From Alicyclobacillus sendaiensis NBRC 100866 (GTDB lineage Bacteria > Bacillota > Bacilli > Alicyclobacillales > Alicyclobacillaceae), in NCBI RefSeq assembly GCF_001552675.1, contig NZ_BCRQ01000020.1:1-41482 (forward strand): a stretch of 41,482 bases of DNA. The letters are read 5' to 3'. Made by a program: the position numbers and the translations under genes. Below the pieces are notes generated by a model. That model did no database searches and was not told where the DNA came from. It saw only the letters and a list, made by a program, of their open reading frames with translations. How positions within the stretch are numbered: position 1 is the first letter of the stretch; each line of letters opens with the position of its first letter. Shown here one piece after another: positions 30,805 through 38,068 of the stretch.

Positions 30805-32910
30805 ATGTTTCCGAATGGATGGGGAGTCCTGGTGCATTCACGTTCTCCGCAATCCGGTGATGAACACGGTCTGCAAACACGTCAGCTCGAAGATTGGCTC
30901 GTCCGGGAGGCGCCTCTCGCCGTATTCGGCGTGGACCGGGACAACCGCGTGAACCTCTGGTCGAGCCCGGCCGCGCGCATGCTGGGATGGGAACGCGACG
31001 AGATTTTGGGCAGCGCAGCTCCCTTCTGGTGGGCGGACGGCGATTTCGAACGATATCTCGGCGAGATCGAACAACGCCGCCGCGTGAACGGCCGCCTGGT
31101 CAAATGGCGGACGAAGGCAGGCATCGCCTTGGAGTCGGAGACGTGGGCGTGGTCGACCGGCGCAGGCGGGCTCGTCTTCGTGGTGACGGACCACGTCCGC
31201 GATACGGAGATGTACGCCGAAGTGGCCCAGTCCAGAAACTTCATGGAGCGCATCGCAGACGCGGCGGACATCTGCTTGTTTGCCTACGACGTCGGCTCGA
31301 ATCGGCTGATCTACGCTTCCAAGGCGTGCGAGGCGATGTGCGGCTATTCGAGCGACGAACTCGTGCAGAACCCACACCTCTGGCTCTCCTTGGTCCATCC
31401 GGACGATCTCGCCGTCGCCACCGAACCGGTTCGCACGGGCTCCGGCGGGCGCAGCGAGTACCGCATTCGCCACCGGAACGGCACCGAGCGGTGGGTCGCC
31501 GTCCACTTGTATCCGCACTTCGGGCCGGACGGGCAGGTCACCTACCTCGAAGGGCTCGCCATGGACATCACGGATCGCAAGATTCACCAGGTGGAACTGC
31601 AGCGGCTCGCGTTCACCGACGCCCTGACGCACCTGCCGAATCGCCAGCAGTTTGAGCACGATCTCCGCGAGGCGGTGGCGCAGGCGGAGCGGCGAGGGGA
31701 GAAGCTCGCCGTGTTCGTCCTCGACTTCGACGGTTTCAAGTACGTGAACGACACCTTCGGCCATCAGTTCGGCGACGCGACGCTGCGCGCCATCGCCGAG
31801 CGCCTTCAACAGACCCTTCGCGGGCGAGCCAAGGTGTATCGCATGGGCGGGGACGAATTCACGGTCATCCAAGCCGGGATCGGCGGCGAGGCGGAGGTCC
31901 GGGAGACCGCGGCGCGGTGCCTGGACGCGTTTCGTGAACCGCTCCACGTGATGAACGAATGGATCCCCATGGGCATCAGCATCGGCGCCGCCATCTATCC
32001 GGATCACAGCCGCGATGTCGACACGTTGCTCCGATATGCGGACATCTCGATGTACGCGGCCAAGGAGCAGGGCGGACACCGGCTGTGCCTGTACAGCGAG
32101 AGCGGGGACAGCGCCATCCATAACCGGCTGCTCCTCCACAACGCGCTCGCGAAAGCGTTCGATCGCGGCGAGTTTTCCCTCGATTATCAGCCCATCTTCG
32201 ACGTGCGCCGCGGCGTGTGGGTGGGCGCCGAGGCCCTTTTGCGCTGGCACTCGCCGGAGCTGGGGTTTGTTCCCCCGGGGGTGTTTGTGCCGTTTGCGGA
32301 ACAGTGGGGCATGATGCAGGAGATAGGCGCTTGGGTGCTCCAGACGGCGTGTGAGACGGCCGCGCGGTGGCAGCGGCAGAACCGCCGCCTGCGCGTGTCC
32401 GTGAACGTGTCGCTTTCGCAGATGGCGGATCCGCGGTTCCTGGACGGCGTCGCGGACGCCCTTCGGCGCGCTCAGTTGTCCCCCGGGCACCTGCAGCTCG
32501 AGGTGCATGCGAGCCTGCTCGCGCAGTACGCGGATCTCATCGGGGATCTCGCCCAGGAGCTCGATCGCCTGGGCGTCTCCGTCGCCATCGACGATTTCGG
32601 CCACGGCGAGGCGGTGCTCGCGGCCCTGTCGGCCGGATCGTACGACGCCATCAAGCTGCACCCGTCGCTGTTGTCCGTGGCGCCCGAGGGAGAGCGCCAG
32701 GAACGCCTGATGGCCGGCGTGGTCCGCCTCGCGCACGATCTCGGCATGCGCGCCATCGCCGAAGGGGTGGAGCGGCGGGAGCAGGAAATGCTGCTCGCCC
32801 GCACCGGGTGCGACGAGATGCAGGGATTTTGGAAGGCGCGCCCGGCCCCCGCCGATGACCTGGCCGATTGGAGCAAGCGCGTCGCGGCGGAGGAGGGGGA
32901 CACGGTCTGA
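30805..32910 (+). CDS. PAS-PAS-GGDEF-EAL c-di-GMP protein, EAL altered
   Basis: The 701-residue protein has no transmembrane segment. Two PAS-like domains (about 30-135 and 145-260; the second ends DITDRK) precede a GGDEF domain with intact GGDEF (348-352). Its inhibitory I-site keeps Arg, but Asp is replaced by Ala, so feedback may be absent. The EAL domain has EAL (476-478), DDFG (596-599) and AEGVE. However, the usual LEITES is LEVHAS (His568, Ala569) and KID is KLH (His619), so phosphodiesterase activity is uncertain. ATG 30805 has GGTGGGGA (30791-30798) six bases upstream. Longer starts (TTG 30700, ATG 30784) exist but lack a good site and give a non-PAS sequence. Confidence 0.88.
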   Translation: MFPNGWGVLVHSRSPQSGDEHGLQTRQLEDWLVREAPLAVFGVDRDNRVNLWSSPAARMLGWERDEILGSAAPFWWADGDFERYLGEIEQRRRVNGRLVKWRTKAGIALESETWAWSTGAGGLVFVVTDHVRDTEMYAEVAQSRNFMERIADAADICLFAYDVGSNRLIYASKACEAMCGYSSDELVQNPHLWLSLVHPDDLAVATEPVRTGSGGRSEYRIRHRNGTERWVAVHLYPHFGPDGQVTYLEGLAMDITDRKIHQVELQRLAFTDALTHLPNRQQFEHDLREAVAQAERRGEKLAVFVLDFDGFKYVNDTFGHQFGDATLRAIAERLQQTLRGRAKVYRMGGDEFTVIQAGIGGEAEVRETAARCLDAFREPLHVMNEWIPMGISIGAAIYPDHSRDVDTLLRYADISMYAAKEQGGHRLCLYSESGDSAIHNRLLLHNALAKAFDRGEFSLDYQPIFDVRRGVWVGAEALLRWHSPELGFVPPGVFVPFAEQWGMMQEIGAWVLQTACETAARWQRQNRRLRVSVNVSLSQMADPRFLDGVADALRRAQLSPGHLQLEVHASLLAQYADLIGDLAQELDRLGVSVAIDDFGHGEAVLAALSAGSYDAIKLHPSLLSVAPEGERQERLMAGVVRLAHDLGMRAIAEGVERREQEMLLARTGCDEMQGFWKARPAPADDLADWSKRVAAEEGDTV

Positions 32911-32931
32911 GCGCGCCTCCGGGGACGGGCA

Positions 32932-33693
32932 TCAGAAGTTCGGATTTCTCGACCGGAAGCCGGCCCACATCTGCTCGGCCGCGCTCTGCAGTTCCCGAGG
33001 CACGAGGGAAAGCCTGCGTTCCGCGTCCCCGTAGCCAATCTCCTCGGCGCCTGCCTCCAGTTTTTCGAACACGCCGTCGGCGAAGTCGTCGACCGGCACA
33101 CCGAAGGTGTGAAGGCCAGGCCCGCCGAGATCCGTGTTGACCGCGGGCGGGACAATCTCGATGACCTCCACCGAGGTACCCCGAAGCTGCAGGCGAAGCG
33201 ACTGGGTGAAGGAGCGGAGGCCCGCCTTCGTGGCGCTGTACACCGGTGCCCACGCCGCAGGCGCCAGCGCGAGGCCCGAGGTCACGTTGACCACGGCTGC
33301 GCTCGGCTGTTCGAGCAGGTGCGGCAAGGCCGCGAGTGTCAGATGCACGGGCGCATCGAAGTTGATGGCGATCTCGCGCTCGTAGTGTTCCCACGGCTCC
33401 GCCGCGCGCCGCACGTTGACGTGTTGCTGAATGCCTGCGTTATTCACGAGCACATTCCACTCGGGATGCGCCTCGTTCATGTAGGCCAAAAGGCGCGCCC
33501 GCTCGTCCGGCAACATGACGTCGCAGCGCACCGTGATGAGTTCCGGGTAAGCGGCTTTCGCCTCGTCGAGCTTTTCCTGTCTGCGCCCGCAGATGACCAC
33601 CCGGTTGCCGCGCGCGAGAAAGCGGGCGGCGAGTGCGAGCCCAATGCCGTTCGATCCGCCCGTCACAAGGATGGTATTTCCGTTCCATTTCAC
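32932..33693 (-). CDS. Short-chain dehydrogenase/reductase (DltE-like)
   Basis: The 253-residue protein has a Rossmann fold with TGGSNGIG (about 11-18), NNAG (about 85-88), the catalytic Ser of VTSGLA, and Tyr-x3-Lys in YSATKAG (about 151-157). C-terminal EIVPPAVNTDLGGPG is typical of the group annotated as DltE-like. Cofactor preference is NADPH or NADH; the substrate is unknown, since SDR substrates cannot be read from sequence. On the minus strand it converges with the GGDEF-EAL gene, 21 bases away. It lies behind the J-domain gene on the same strand, 34 bases away, and may be co-transcribed with it. Ribosome binding site: AAAGGTG just before ATG 33693. Confidence 0.93.
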   Translation of the reverse strand: MKWNGNTILVTGGSNGIGLALAARFLARGNRVVICGRRQEKLDEAKAAYPELITVRCDVMLPDERARLLAYMNEAHPEWNVLVNNAGIQQHVNVRRAAEPWEHYEREIAINFDAPVHLTLAALPHLLEQPSAAVVNVTSGLALAPAAWAPVYSATKAGLRSFTQSLRLQLRGTSVEVIEIVPPAVNTDLGGPGLHTFGVPVDDFADGVFEKLEAGAEEIGYGDAERRLSLVPRELQSAAEQMWAGFRSRNPNF

Positions 33694-33727
33694 CTTTCGT
33701 TCACTCCCAGCGAAGTTCCGTGTCGCA

Positions 33728-34405
33728 TCAGGATTCCGCGTCGAGTGTCATTTTGGTCAGCAGATACAAAAGCTGCATACCCCCGAGCATCCCCAGGCCC
33801 AAGAAGGTCATGAGTGCCAGCTTCGAGCCAAAAAGTCCGGTCAAGATGGCGCCGCCCATCGTGCAGATGGTGAACAGGCCCACGCCGAGCACCGTGTAGA
33901 GCGAGACGGGCCGATTCCGCCCAGGACCAGCCGTCCACTCAAAGCCCGCGAGGCGCCAGGGGATGCGCAACAGAAACCGGCCCTGAGCACCGGTGGCCTG
34001 ACGGGAAACGTCCTCCGGCGCTCGCTGCGCTTCGTTCGCCTGTGTCGTCGCCGTCTCTCGGTAGGCTCCTTCCGATCCGTCGAAGTGAAGGAGAAGGTCG
34101 TAGCGCTTGCGGGCTTCCGGCTCGGACAGCGTGCGGTAGGCGTCCTGGATCCGCCGAAAGTGCCGTTCCGCCATGGCGCGGTCCCGGTCTTTGTGGACGT
34201 CCGGATGCCAGTGCTTCGCTGCTCGCCGATAGGCGGCCTTGATCTGGGGCAACGTGGCGTTCTTCGGCACGCCGAGGATCTCGTAGTGCGTGAGGGCCAA
34301 CGGGGCTTTGCATCTGCCGCAGCGGCACAAAAAGCCGTAATCCAGTCGGATGCGGTTCACCGCCCGGCAGGACGCGCATTGCTTGATGACCATCCATTCG
34401 CTCAC
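33728..34405 (-). CDS. Zinc-ribbon J-domain membrane protein
   Basis: The product is about 225 residues. An N-terminal zinc-ribbon-like segment has Cys10, Cys13 and the CRCGRC cluster at 27-32. It is followed by a J domain (about 38-106) with the HPD motif (67-69) and YEILGVPKNATL. A polar stretch follows, then two predicted transmembrane helices (about 165-185, 192-212). J domains stimulate Hsp70/DnaK ATPase, so this is probably a membrane-tethered co-chaperone. The N-terminal ribbon before the J domain differs from DnaJ, where the zinc domain follows it. The start is uncertain: GTG 34405, ATG 34393 and ATG 34438 are all possible. A TACAAT -10-like element near 34448-34453 (minus strand) favours a start downstream of 34438. 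Confidence 0.82.
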   Translation of the reverse strand: MSEWMVIKQCASCRAVNRIRLDYGFLCRCGRCKAPLALTHYEILGVPKNATLPQIKAAYRRAAKHWHPDVHKDRDRAMAERHFRRIQDAYRTLSEPEARKRYDLLLHFDGSEGAYRETATTQANEAQRAPEDVSRQATGAQGRFLLRIPWRLAGFEWTAGPGRNRPVSLYTVLGVGLFTICTMGGAILTGLFGSKLALMTFLGLGMLGGMQLLYLLTKMTLDAES

Positions 34406-34497
34406 GCGGAGCCCAGCCTTTCGCCAGAAGAATGGCATTCTACGTCCATTGTACCACGCTTCGTACACAGAACTGAAACAATTTCCACTCCAGGCGC

Positions 34498-34526
34498 TTG
34501 ACTCATACACCTAAATAGGTTAAATA
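34498..34526 (+). promoter_or_regulatory. Efflux operon promoter with palindromic operator
   Basis: TTGACT (34498-34503) and TAAATA (34521-34526) are 17 bases apart. Inside the spacer ACCTA and TAGGT (34509-34520) form a perfect dyad around AA. A repressor bound there would block RNA polymerase. No regulator gene lies directly next to it. Confidence 0.55.
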
Positions 34527-34620
34527 TACATAGTGGTTAAAAGGTCGAATCTCTAAAATGATCGCGGTGCATGGTGAGGGCGCCGAGATCGACAAGAGAG
34601 ACGAGGAGGAGATGTCCAAC

Positions 34621-35307
34621 ATGAGCGCTAACGCGAACCCCACGCCGAACAATTCGAGCGCCACGTTCCGCAGGATGATCCTGGTGAACTTGATCATCCT
34701 CATCGTGCTCATCGCTGCAGCCATCACAGGCTATTACTTCTACAACCAGTCGACGTTGTATCTCAAGACGGATGACGCGCAGGTCGCAGGCAACCAGATT
34801 GTCGTGTCCGCGCCGGCGAGCGGCAAGCTCATCAACTGGCAGGGCACCAACGGCTCGACGTTCAGCGCGGGCGACGAGATCGGCGAGATTCAGACGCAGG
34901 TCGGCAATAAGACGGTCGACGTGCCGATTGACATGCCGGCCAACGGCACCATTGCGCAGAACGAGGTCATGAACAACGAATTCGTCGCCGCGGGCACGCC
35001 GCTGGCGTACGCGTACGACATGAACCACCTGTACATCGTGGCGAACATCAAGGAGACGCAGCTGCAGAACGTCAAGGTGGGTGACCAGGTGGACGTCTGG
35101 GTCGCCGGCAAGGCGGGCTCCATCAGCGGCACGGTGACGCAGATTGGCGATGCGACGGCTAGCACGTTCTCGCTGCTTCCGGATCAGAGCACGACTGCGG
35201 ACTACACGCCTGTGACGCAGGTCGTTCCGGTGGAGATTTCGATTGGCACCACGGCGGGCAGTGGCTTGGTTCCTGGTATGAGCGCGACGGTTCGCATCCA
35301 CAAGTAA
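34621..35307 (+). CDS. HlyD/EmrA-like membrane fusion protein
   Basis: The 228-residue protein has an N-terminal cytoplasmic tail, one transmembrane helix (about 19-41) and an extracellular part with the lipoyl-like hallmark DDAQVAGNQIVVSAPASGKL, then a beta-barrel region (VNVKVGDQVDVW-like, NVKVGDQVDVWVAG). It is shorter than Gram-negative EmrA (about 390 residues) because the coiled-coil hairpin is missing, as expected in a Gram-positive cell with no outer membrane. It overlaps functionally with the MFS pump immediately downstream (12-base gap). ATG 34621 has GGAG upstream; ATG 34612 lies too close to the AGGAGG. Confidence 0.88.
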   Translation: MSANANPTPNNSSATFRRMILVNLIILIVLIAAAITGYYFYNQSTLYLKTDDAQVAGNQIVVSAPASGKLINWQGTNGSTFSAGDEIGEIQTQVGNKTVDVPIDMPANGTIAQNEVMNNEFVAAGTPLAYAYDMNHLYIVANIKETQLQNVKVGDQVDVWVAGKAGSISGTVTQIGDATASTFSLLPDQSTTADYTPVTQVVPVEISIGTTAGSGLVPGMSATVRIHK

Positions 35308-35319
35308 GAGGTGAGGCGT

Positions 35320-37230
35320 ATGTCGAACGATTCGCTGCAACCGACCGCGTCCCAGGCGGTCGTGCCGGCCTCGCCCAACGCGCCGAGTCACGCGCCAAGC
35401 GGTGAGGCGGCGCACGGACATCCGCATCGGACGCCCATCATGATTGTGATGATCTTTGGTGCGTTCGTTGCCATTCTGAACCAGACGCTGCTCAATGTGG
35501 CCCTGCCGCACCTGATGTCGGCGTTCAACGTGGACGCCAACACGGTGCAGTGGCTCGCGACTGCTTACATGCTGACGAACGGCGTGCTGATTCCCATCAC
35601 GGCGTTCCTGATGGGGACGTTCACGACGCGGCAGCTGTTCATCTCGGCCATGTCGCTGTTTCTCGTGGGCTCGTTCCTGTGCGCCATCGCGCCGAACTTC
35701 GGCGTGATGGTGTTTGGCCGCATCGTGCAGGCGTCGGGATCGGCCGTGATGATGCCGCTTTTGATGACGGTCATTCTCGAGCTGTTCCCGCCGCAACAGC
35801 GCGGACGCGCCATGGGCACAATGGCCATCGCGATGTTCTTCGCGCCGGCCGTGGGTCCGACGCTCTCGGGGTGGATTGTGACCAACTGGTCTTGGCGCTG
35901 GCTGTTCTGGATCATCATTCCGCTCGCGTTCATCGACATCATCCTGGCGGTGGCGGTGCTGCGCAACGTCTCGAAACCGGTGCGGCCCAAGCTCGATGTC
36001 CCGGGCTTTCTGCTGTCCATCGTCGGGTTTGTCAGCCTGCTGTACGGGCTGAGCGAAGCGGGGAGCAAGGGCTGGGGCAACGCGACCGTCGAGGTCTCGC
36101 TTATCGTGGGCGGCGTGTTCCTCGTGTTCTTCATCCTTCGCGAGCTGACGGCGAAGGAGCCAATGCTCGATCTGCGCGTGTTTAAATACGACGTGTTCAC
36201 CATGACCACGATCGTGGGATGCATCGTGAACATGGCGATGTTCGGCGCGATGATCCTGATGCCCATCTATCTGCAGGACATCCGCGGCTACACCGCGCTG
36301 CAGTCCGGCCTCATGATGCTGCCGGGGGCCATCCTGATGGGCATCATGTCGCCCGTCTCGGGCGCCATCTTCGATCGCGTCGGCGCTCGCCCGCTCGCGG
36401 TGGTGGGTCTCGCCATCACGACGGTGACGACGTGGGAGTTCACGAAGCTGAACGCGCAGACCGGCTACGGCCATATCATGCTGCTGTACACGCTCCGCAT
36501 GTTTGGCATGTCGCTGCTCGCGATGACGGTGCAGACCGCCGGCCTGAACCAGCTGCCGCGGCACCTGTACCGCCACGGCACGTCGGCAGCCAACACGGCG
36601 CGCACGGTGGCCTCGTCGGTCGGCACGGCGGTGCTCGTCACCATCATGACGGATCGCGCAAAGGTGCACTACGCCAACTTCCAGAACACAGTGACCGTGA
36701 ACAATCACTACATCTACACGATGTACCAGACCATGGTGGAGTACTTCATGATCCACCTGCACAACTCGCTGCAGGCGGCTGAAGAACTGGCTCGGTACGT
36801 GCTCTACGGCCTCGCGGAGCAGCAGAGCACCATCATGGGCATCAACGATGCGTTCTGGTGGGCGACCTGGGCCAGCTTCGTTGCGTTTGTGTTGGCGTTC
36901 TTCATCCGCCGGCCGAAGCTGGCGCAGGCGGCCGCGGCCGGCGCTGGCGCCGTGACCATGGGGCGTGCGCAGGCCGAAGCGGCACCCTCGACTTCTGAGC
37001 CCGCTGCGCTCGGCGGCGCGCATCACGCGGAAGGGCCGGTGGAGCAAGCGCTCGAGCACGACATCCAGATTGTGGACAGCGTGGCGGAAGCCGAAGAAGT
37101 GGTGGACGCGCTGCCGGAAGAGTCGCCGCGCGAAGCCGAGCAAGATGCGGCGGCCGAGTCGCCGGGTGACGAGCCAACAGACGAAGATTCGCCCTCGGAC
37201 GTGGAGGACGAGCCACAGCCGGTGAAGTGA
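35320..37230 (+). CDS. DHA2-family MFS drug efflux pump (EmrB/QacA)
   Basis: The 636-residue protein has a hydrophobic core of about 14 helices (39-525), as in DHA2 transporters. Conserved parts include NQTLLNVALPHLMSAF, QWLATAYMLTNGVLIP, MFFAPAVGPTLSGWIV and WRWLFWIIIPLAF. Its probable role is proton-driven export of hydrophobic or toxic compounds together with the upstream HlyD-like protein. ATG 35320 follows AGAGG; a GTG at 35311 is possible. Unusually it carries a tail of about 107 residues (530-636) rich in Ala, Glu, Asp and Pro, ending EDEPQPVK; this tail is not part of the family core. A strong terminator follows. Confidence 0.94.
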   Translation: MSNDSLQPTASQAVVPASPNAPSHAPSGEAAHGHPHRTPIMIVMIFGAFVAILNQTLLNVALPHLMSAFNVDANTVQWLATAYMLTNGVLIPITAFLMGTFTTRQLFISAMSLFLVGSFLCAIAPNFGVMVFGRIVQASGSAVMMPLLMTVILELFPPQQRGRAMGTMAIAMFFAPAVGPTLSGWIVTNWSWRWLFWIIIPLAFIDIILAVAVLRNVSKPVRPKLDVPGFLLSIVGFVSLLYGLSEAGSKGWGNATVEVSLIVGGVFLVFFILRELTAKEPMLDLRVFKYDVFTMTTIVGCIVNMAMFGAMILMPIYLQDIRGYTALQSGLMMLPGAILMGIMSPVSGAIFDRVGARPLAVVGLAITTVTTWEFTKLNAQTGYGHIMLLYTLRMFGMSLLAMTVQTAGLNQLPRHLYRHGTSAANTARTVASSVGTAVLVTIMTDRAKVHYANFQNTVTVNNHYIYTMYQTMVEYFMIHLHNSLQAAEELARYVLYGLAEQQSTIMGINDAFWWATWASFVAFVLAFFIRRPKLAQAAAAGAGAVTMGRAQAEAAPSTSEPAALGGAHHAEGPVEQALEHDIQIVDSVAEAEEVVDALPEESPREAEQDAAAESPGDEPTDEDSPSDVEDEPQPVK

Positions 37231-37255
37231 CGCTCGGGCGTCCGAGGACAGGCAG

Positions 37256-37285
37256 AGCCACAAGGGGCACGCCCCTTGTGGCTTT
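37256..37285 (+). terminator. Terminator after the efflux operon
   Basis: AGCCACAAGGGG (37256-37267) and CCCCTTGTGGCT (37272-37283) pair perfectly over 12 bases around a 4-base loop. A short T-run (TTT) follows. It closes the efflux pair. Confidence 0.85.
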
Positions 37286-37332
37286 CGCCATGATCGACGA
37301 CCGGTGCGGGTGATTTTCACATGCGCCTGGGC

Positions 37333-37338
37333 TACAAT
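37333..37338 (+). promoter_or_regulatory. Candidate -10 element for the nitroreductase gene
   Basis: TACAAT lies 64 bases before the start codon. The -35 is poor (TGATTT at 37311-37316), so this is tentative. Confidence 0.35.
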
Positions 37339-37401
37339 GGATAGGCTTCCGGGTGATATCCTGCTTACGAATTCAAAGAGAAATGAGTGGAGGGAAAGCA
37401 C

Positions 37402-38010
37402 ATGCCTGTGACGACGGAGAAGGGATTCCTTGACGCCATTCGAGATCGCCGCTCGATTCACACGGTCGGAAAGAAATCTCCGCTCGCCGATCACGAGCTT
37501 GAGCAAATTCTCGCGGACATCGTGAAGCACATGCCGTCCGCGTACAATTCGCAGTCCACGCGCCTCGTGCTGCTCCTCGGCGCGGCGCACGAGAAGTTCT
37601 GGGACATTGTCCACGACGTGATGCGCGCGGTGGTGGCCCCAGAGCAACTGGACGCGGTCTCCGCGCGCCTCGGCGGATTCCGGGGCGGCTACGGCACGGT
37701 GCTCTTTTTTGAGGATCAGGCCGTGATCGAGTCGTTTCAGCAAAAGTTCCCGGCCAACCAGGACAAGTTCCCGGTCTGGGCCGAGCACACCAACGCTATG
37801 CACCAGTACGCGGTCTGGGTGGTGCTCGAGGCGTATGGCTACGGCGCGAGCCTGCAGCACTACAACGTCGTGGAGGATCGCGTGAAGGCGGAATGGAAGC
37901 TGCCTGCGACATGGCGGCTCGTGGCGCAGATGCCGTTTGGCTCGCCGGAAAACGCGCCGCGTGACAAGCAGATTCAGCCCGTGGAAGAGCGGTTCAAGGT
38001 GTTCAAATGA
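37402..38010 (+). CDS. Nitroreductase-family protein
   Basis: The 202-residue protein has the FMN-dependent nitroreductase-like fold: AIRDRRSIHTVGKKSPLADHEL at the N-terminus (the Arg-Arg-Ser FMN phosphate-binding motif), PSAYNSQSTRLVLLLG in the middle, and YGYGASLQHYN near residue 150. It lacks the fuller C-terminal motifs of NfsB-type enzymes, and its length and pattern suit the short HBN1/Frm2-like subgroup. FMN would come from the dimer interface. The substrate is unknown. ATG 37402 has GGAGGG seven bases upstream; a GTG at 37387 is also open. A terminator follows. Confidence 0.9.
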   Translation: MPVTTEKGFLDAIRDRRSIHTVGKKSPLADHELEQILADIVKHMPSAYNSQSTRLVLLLGAAHEKFWDIVHDVMRAVVAPEQLDAVSARLGGFRGGYGTVLFFEDQAVIESFQQKFPANQDKFPVWAEHTNAMHQYAVWVVLEAYGYGASLQHYNVVEDRVKAEWKLPATWRLVAQMPFGSPENAPRDKQIQPVEERFKVFK

Positions 38011-38016
38011 CGCATC

Positions 38017-38051
38017 GCCCCCGGCAGGCCGAAGCGCCTGCGGGGGCCTTT
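38017..38051 (+). terminator. Terminator after the nitroreductase gene
   Basis: GCCCCCGGCAGGC (38017-38029) pairs with GCCTGCGGGGGC (38036-38047) with one bulged G; CTTT follows. It lies between this gene and the convergent GH127 gene. Confidence 0.75.
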
Positions 38052-38068
38052 GAGTCTTAGCGCCGCCT

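Noticed and set aside
34537-37860. 1107-codon minus-strand ORF opposite the efflux genes
   Set aside because: His/Arg-rich low-complexity product opposite clear efflux genes and a terminator; shadow frame.
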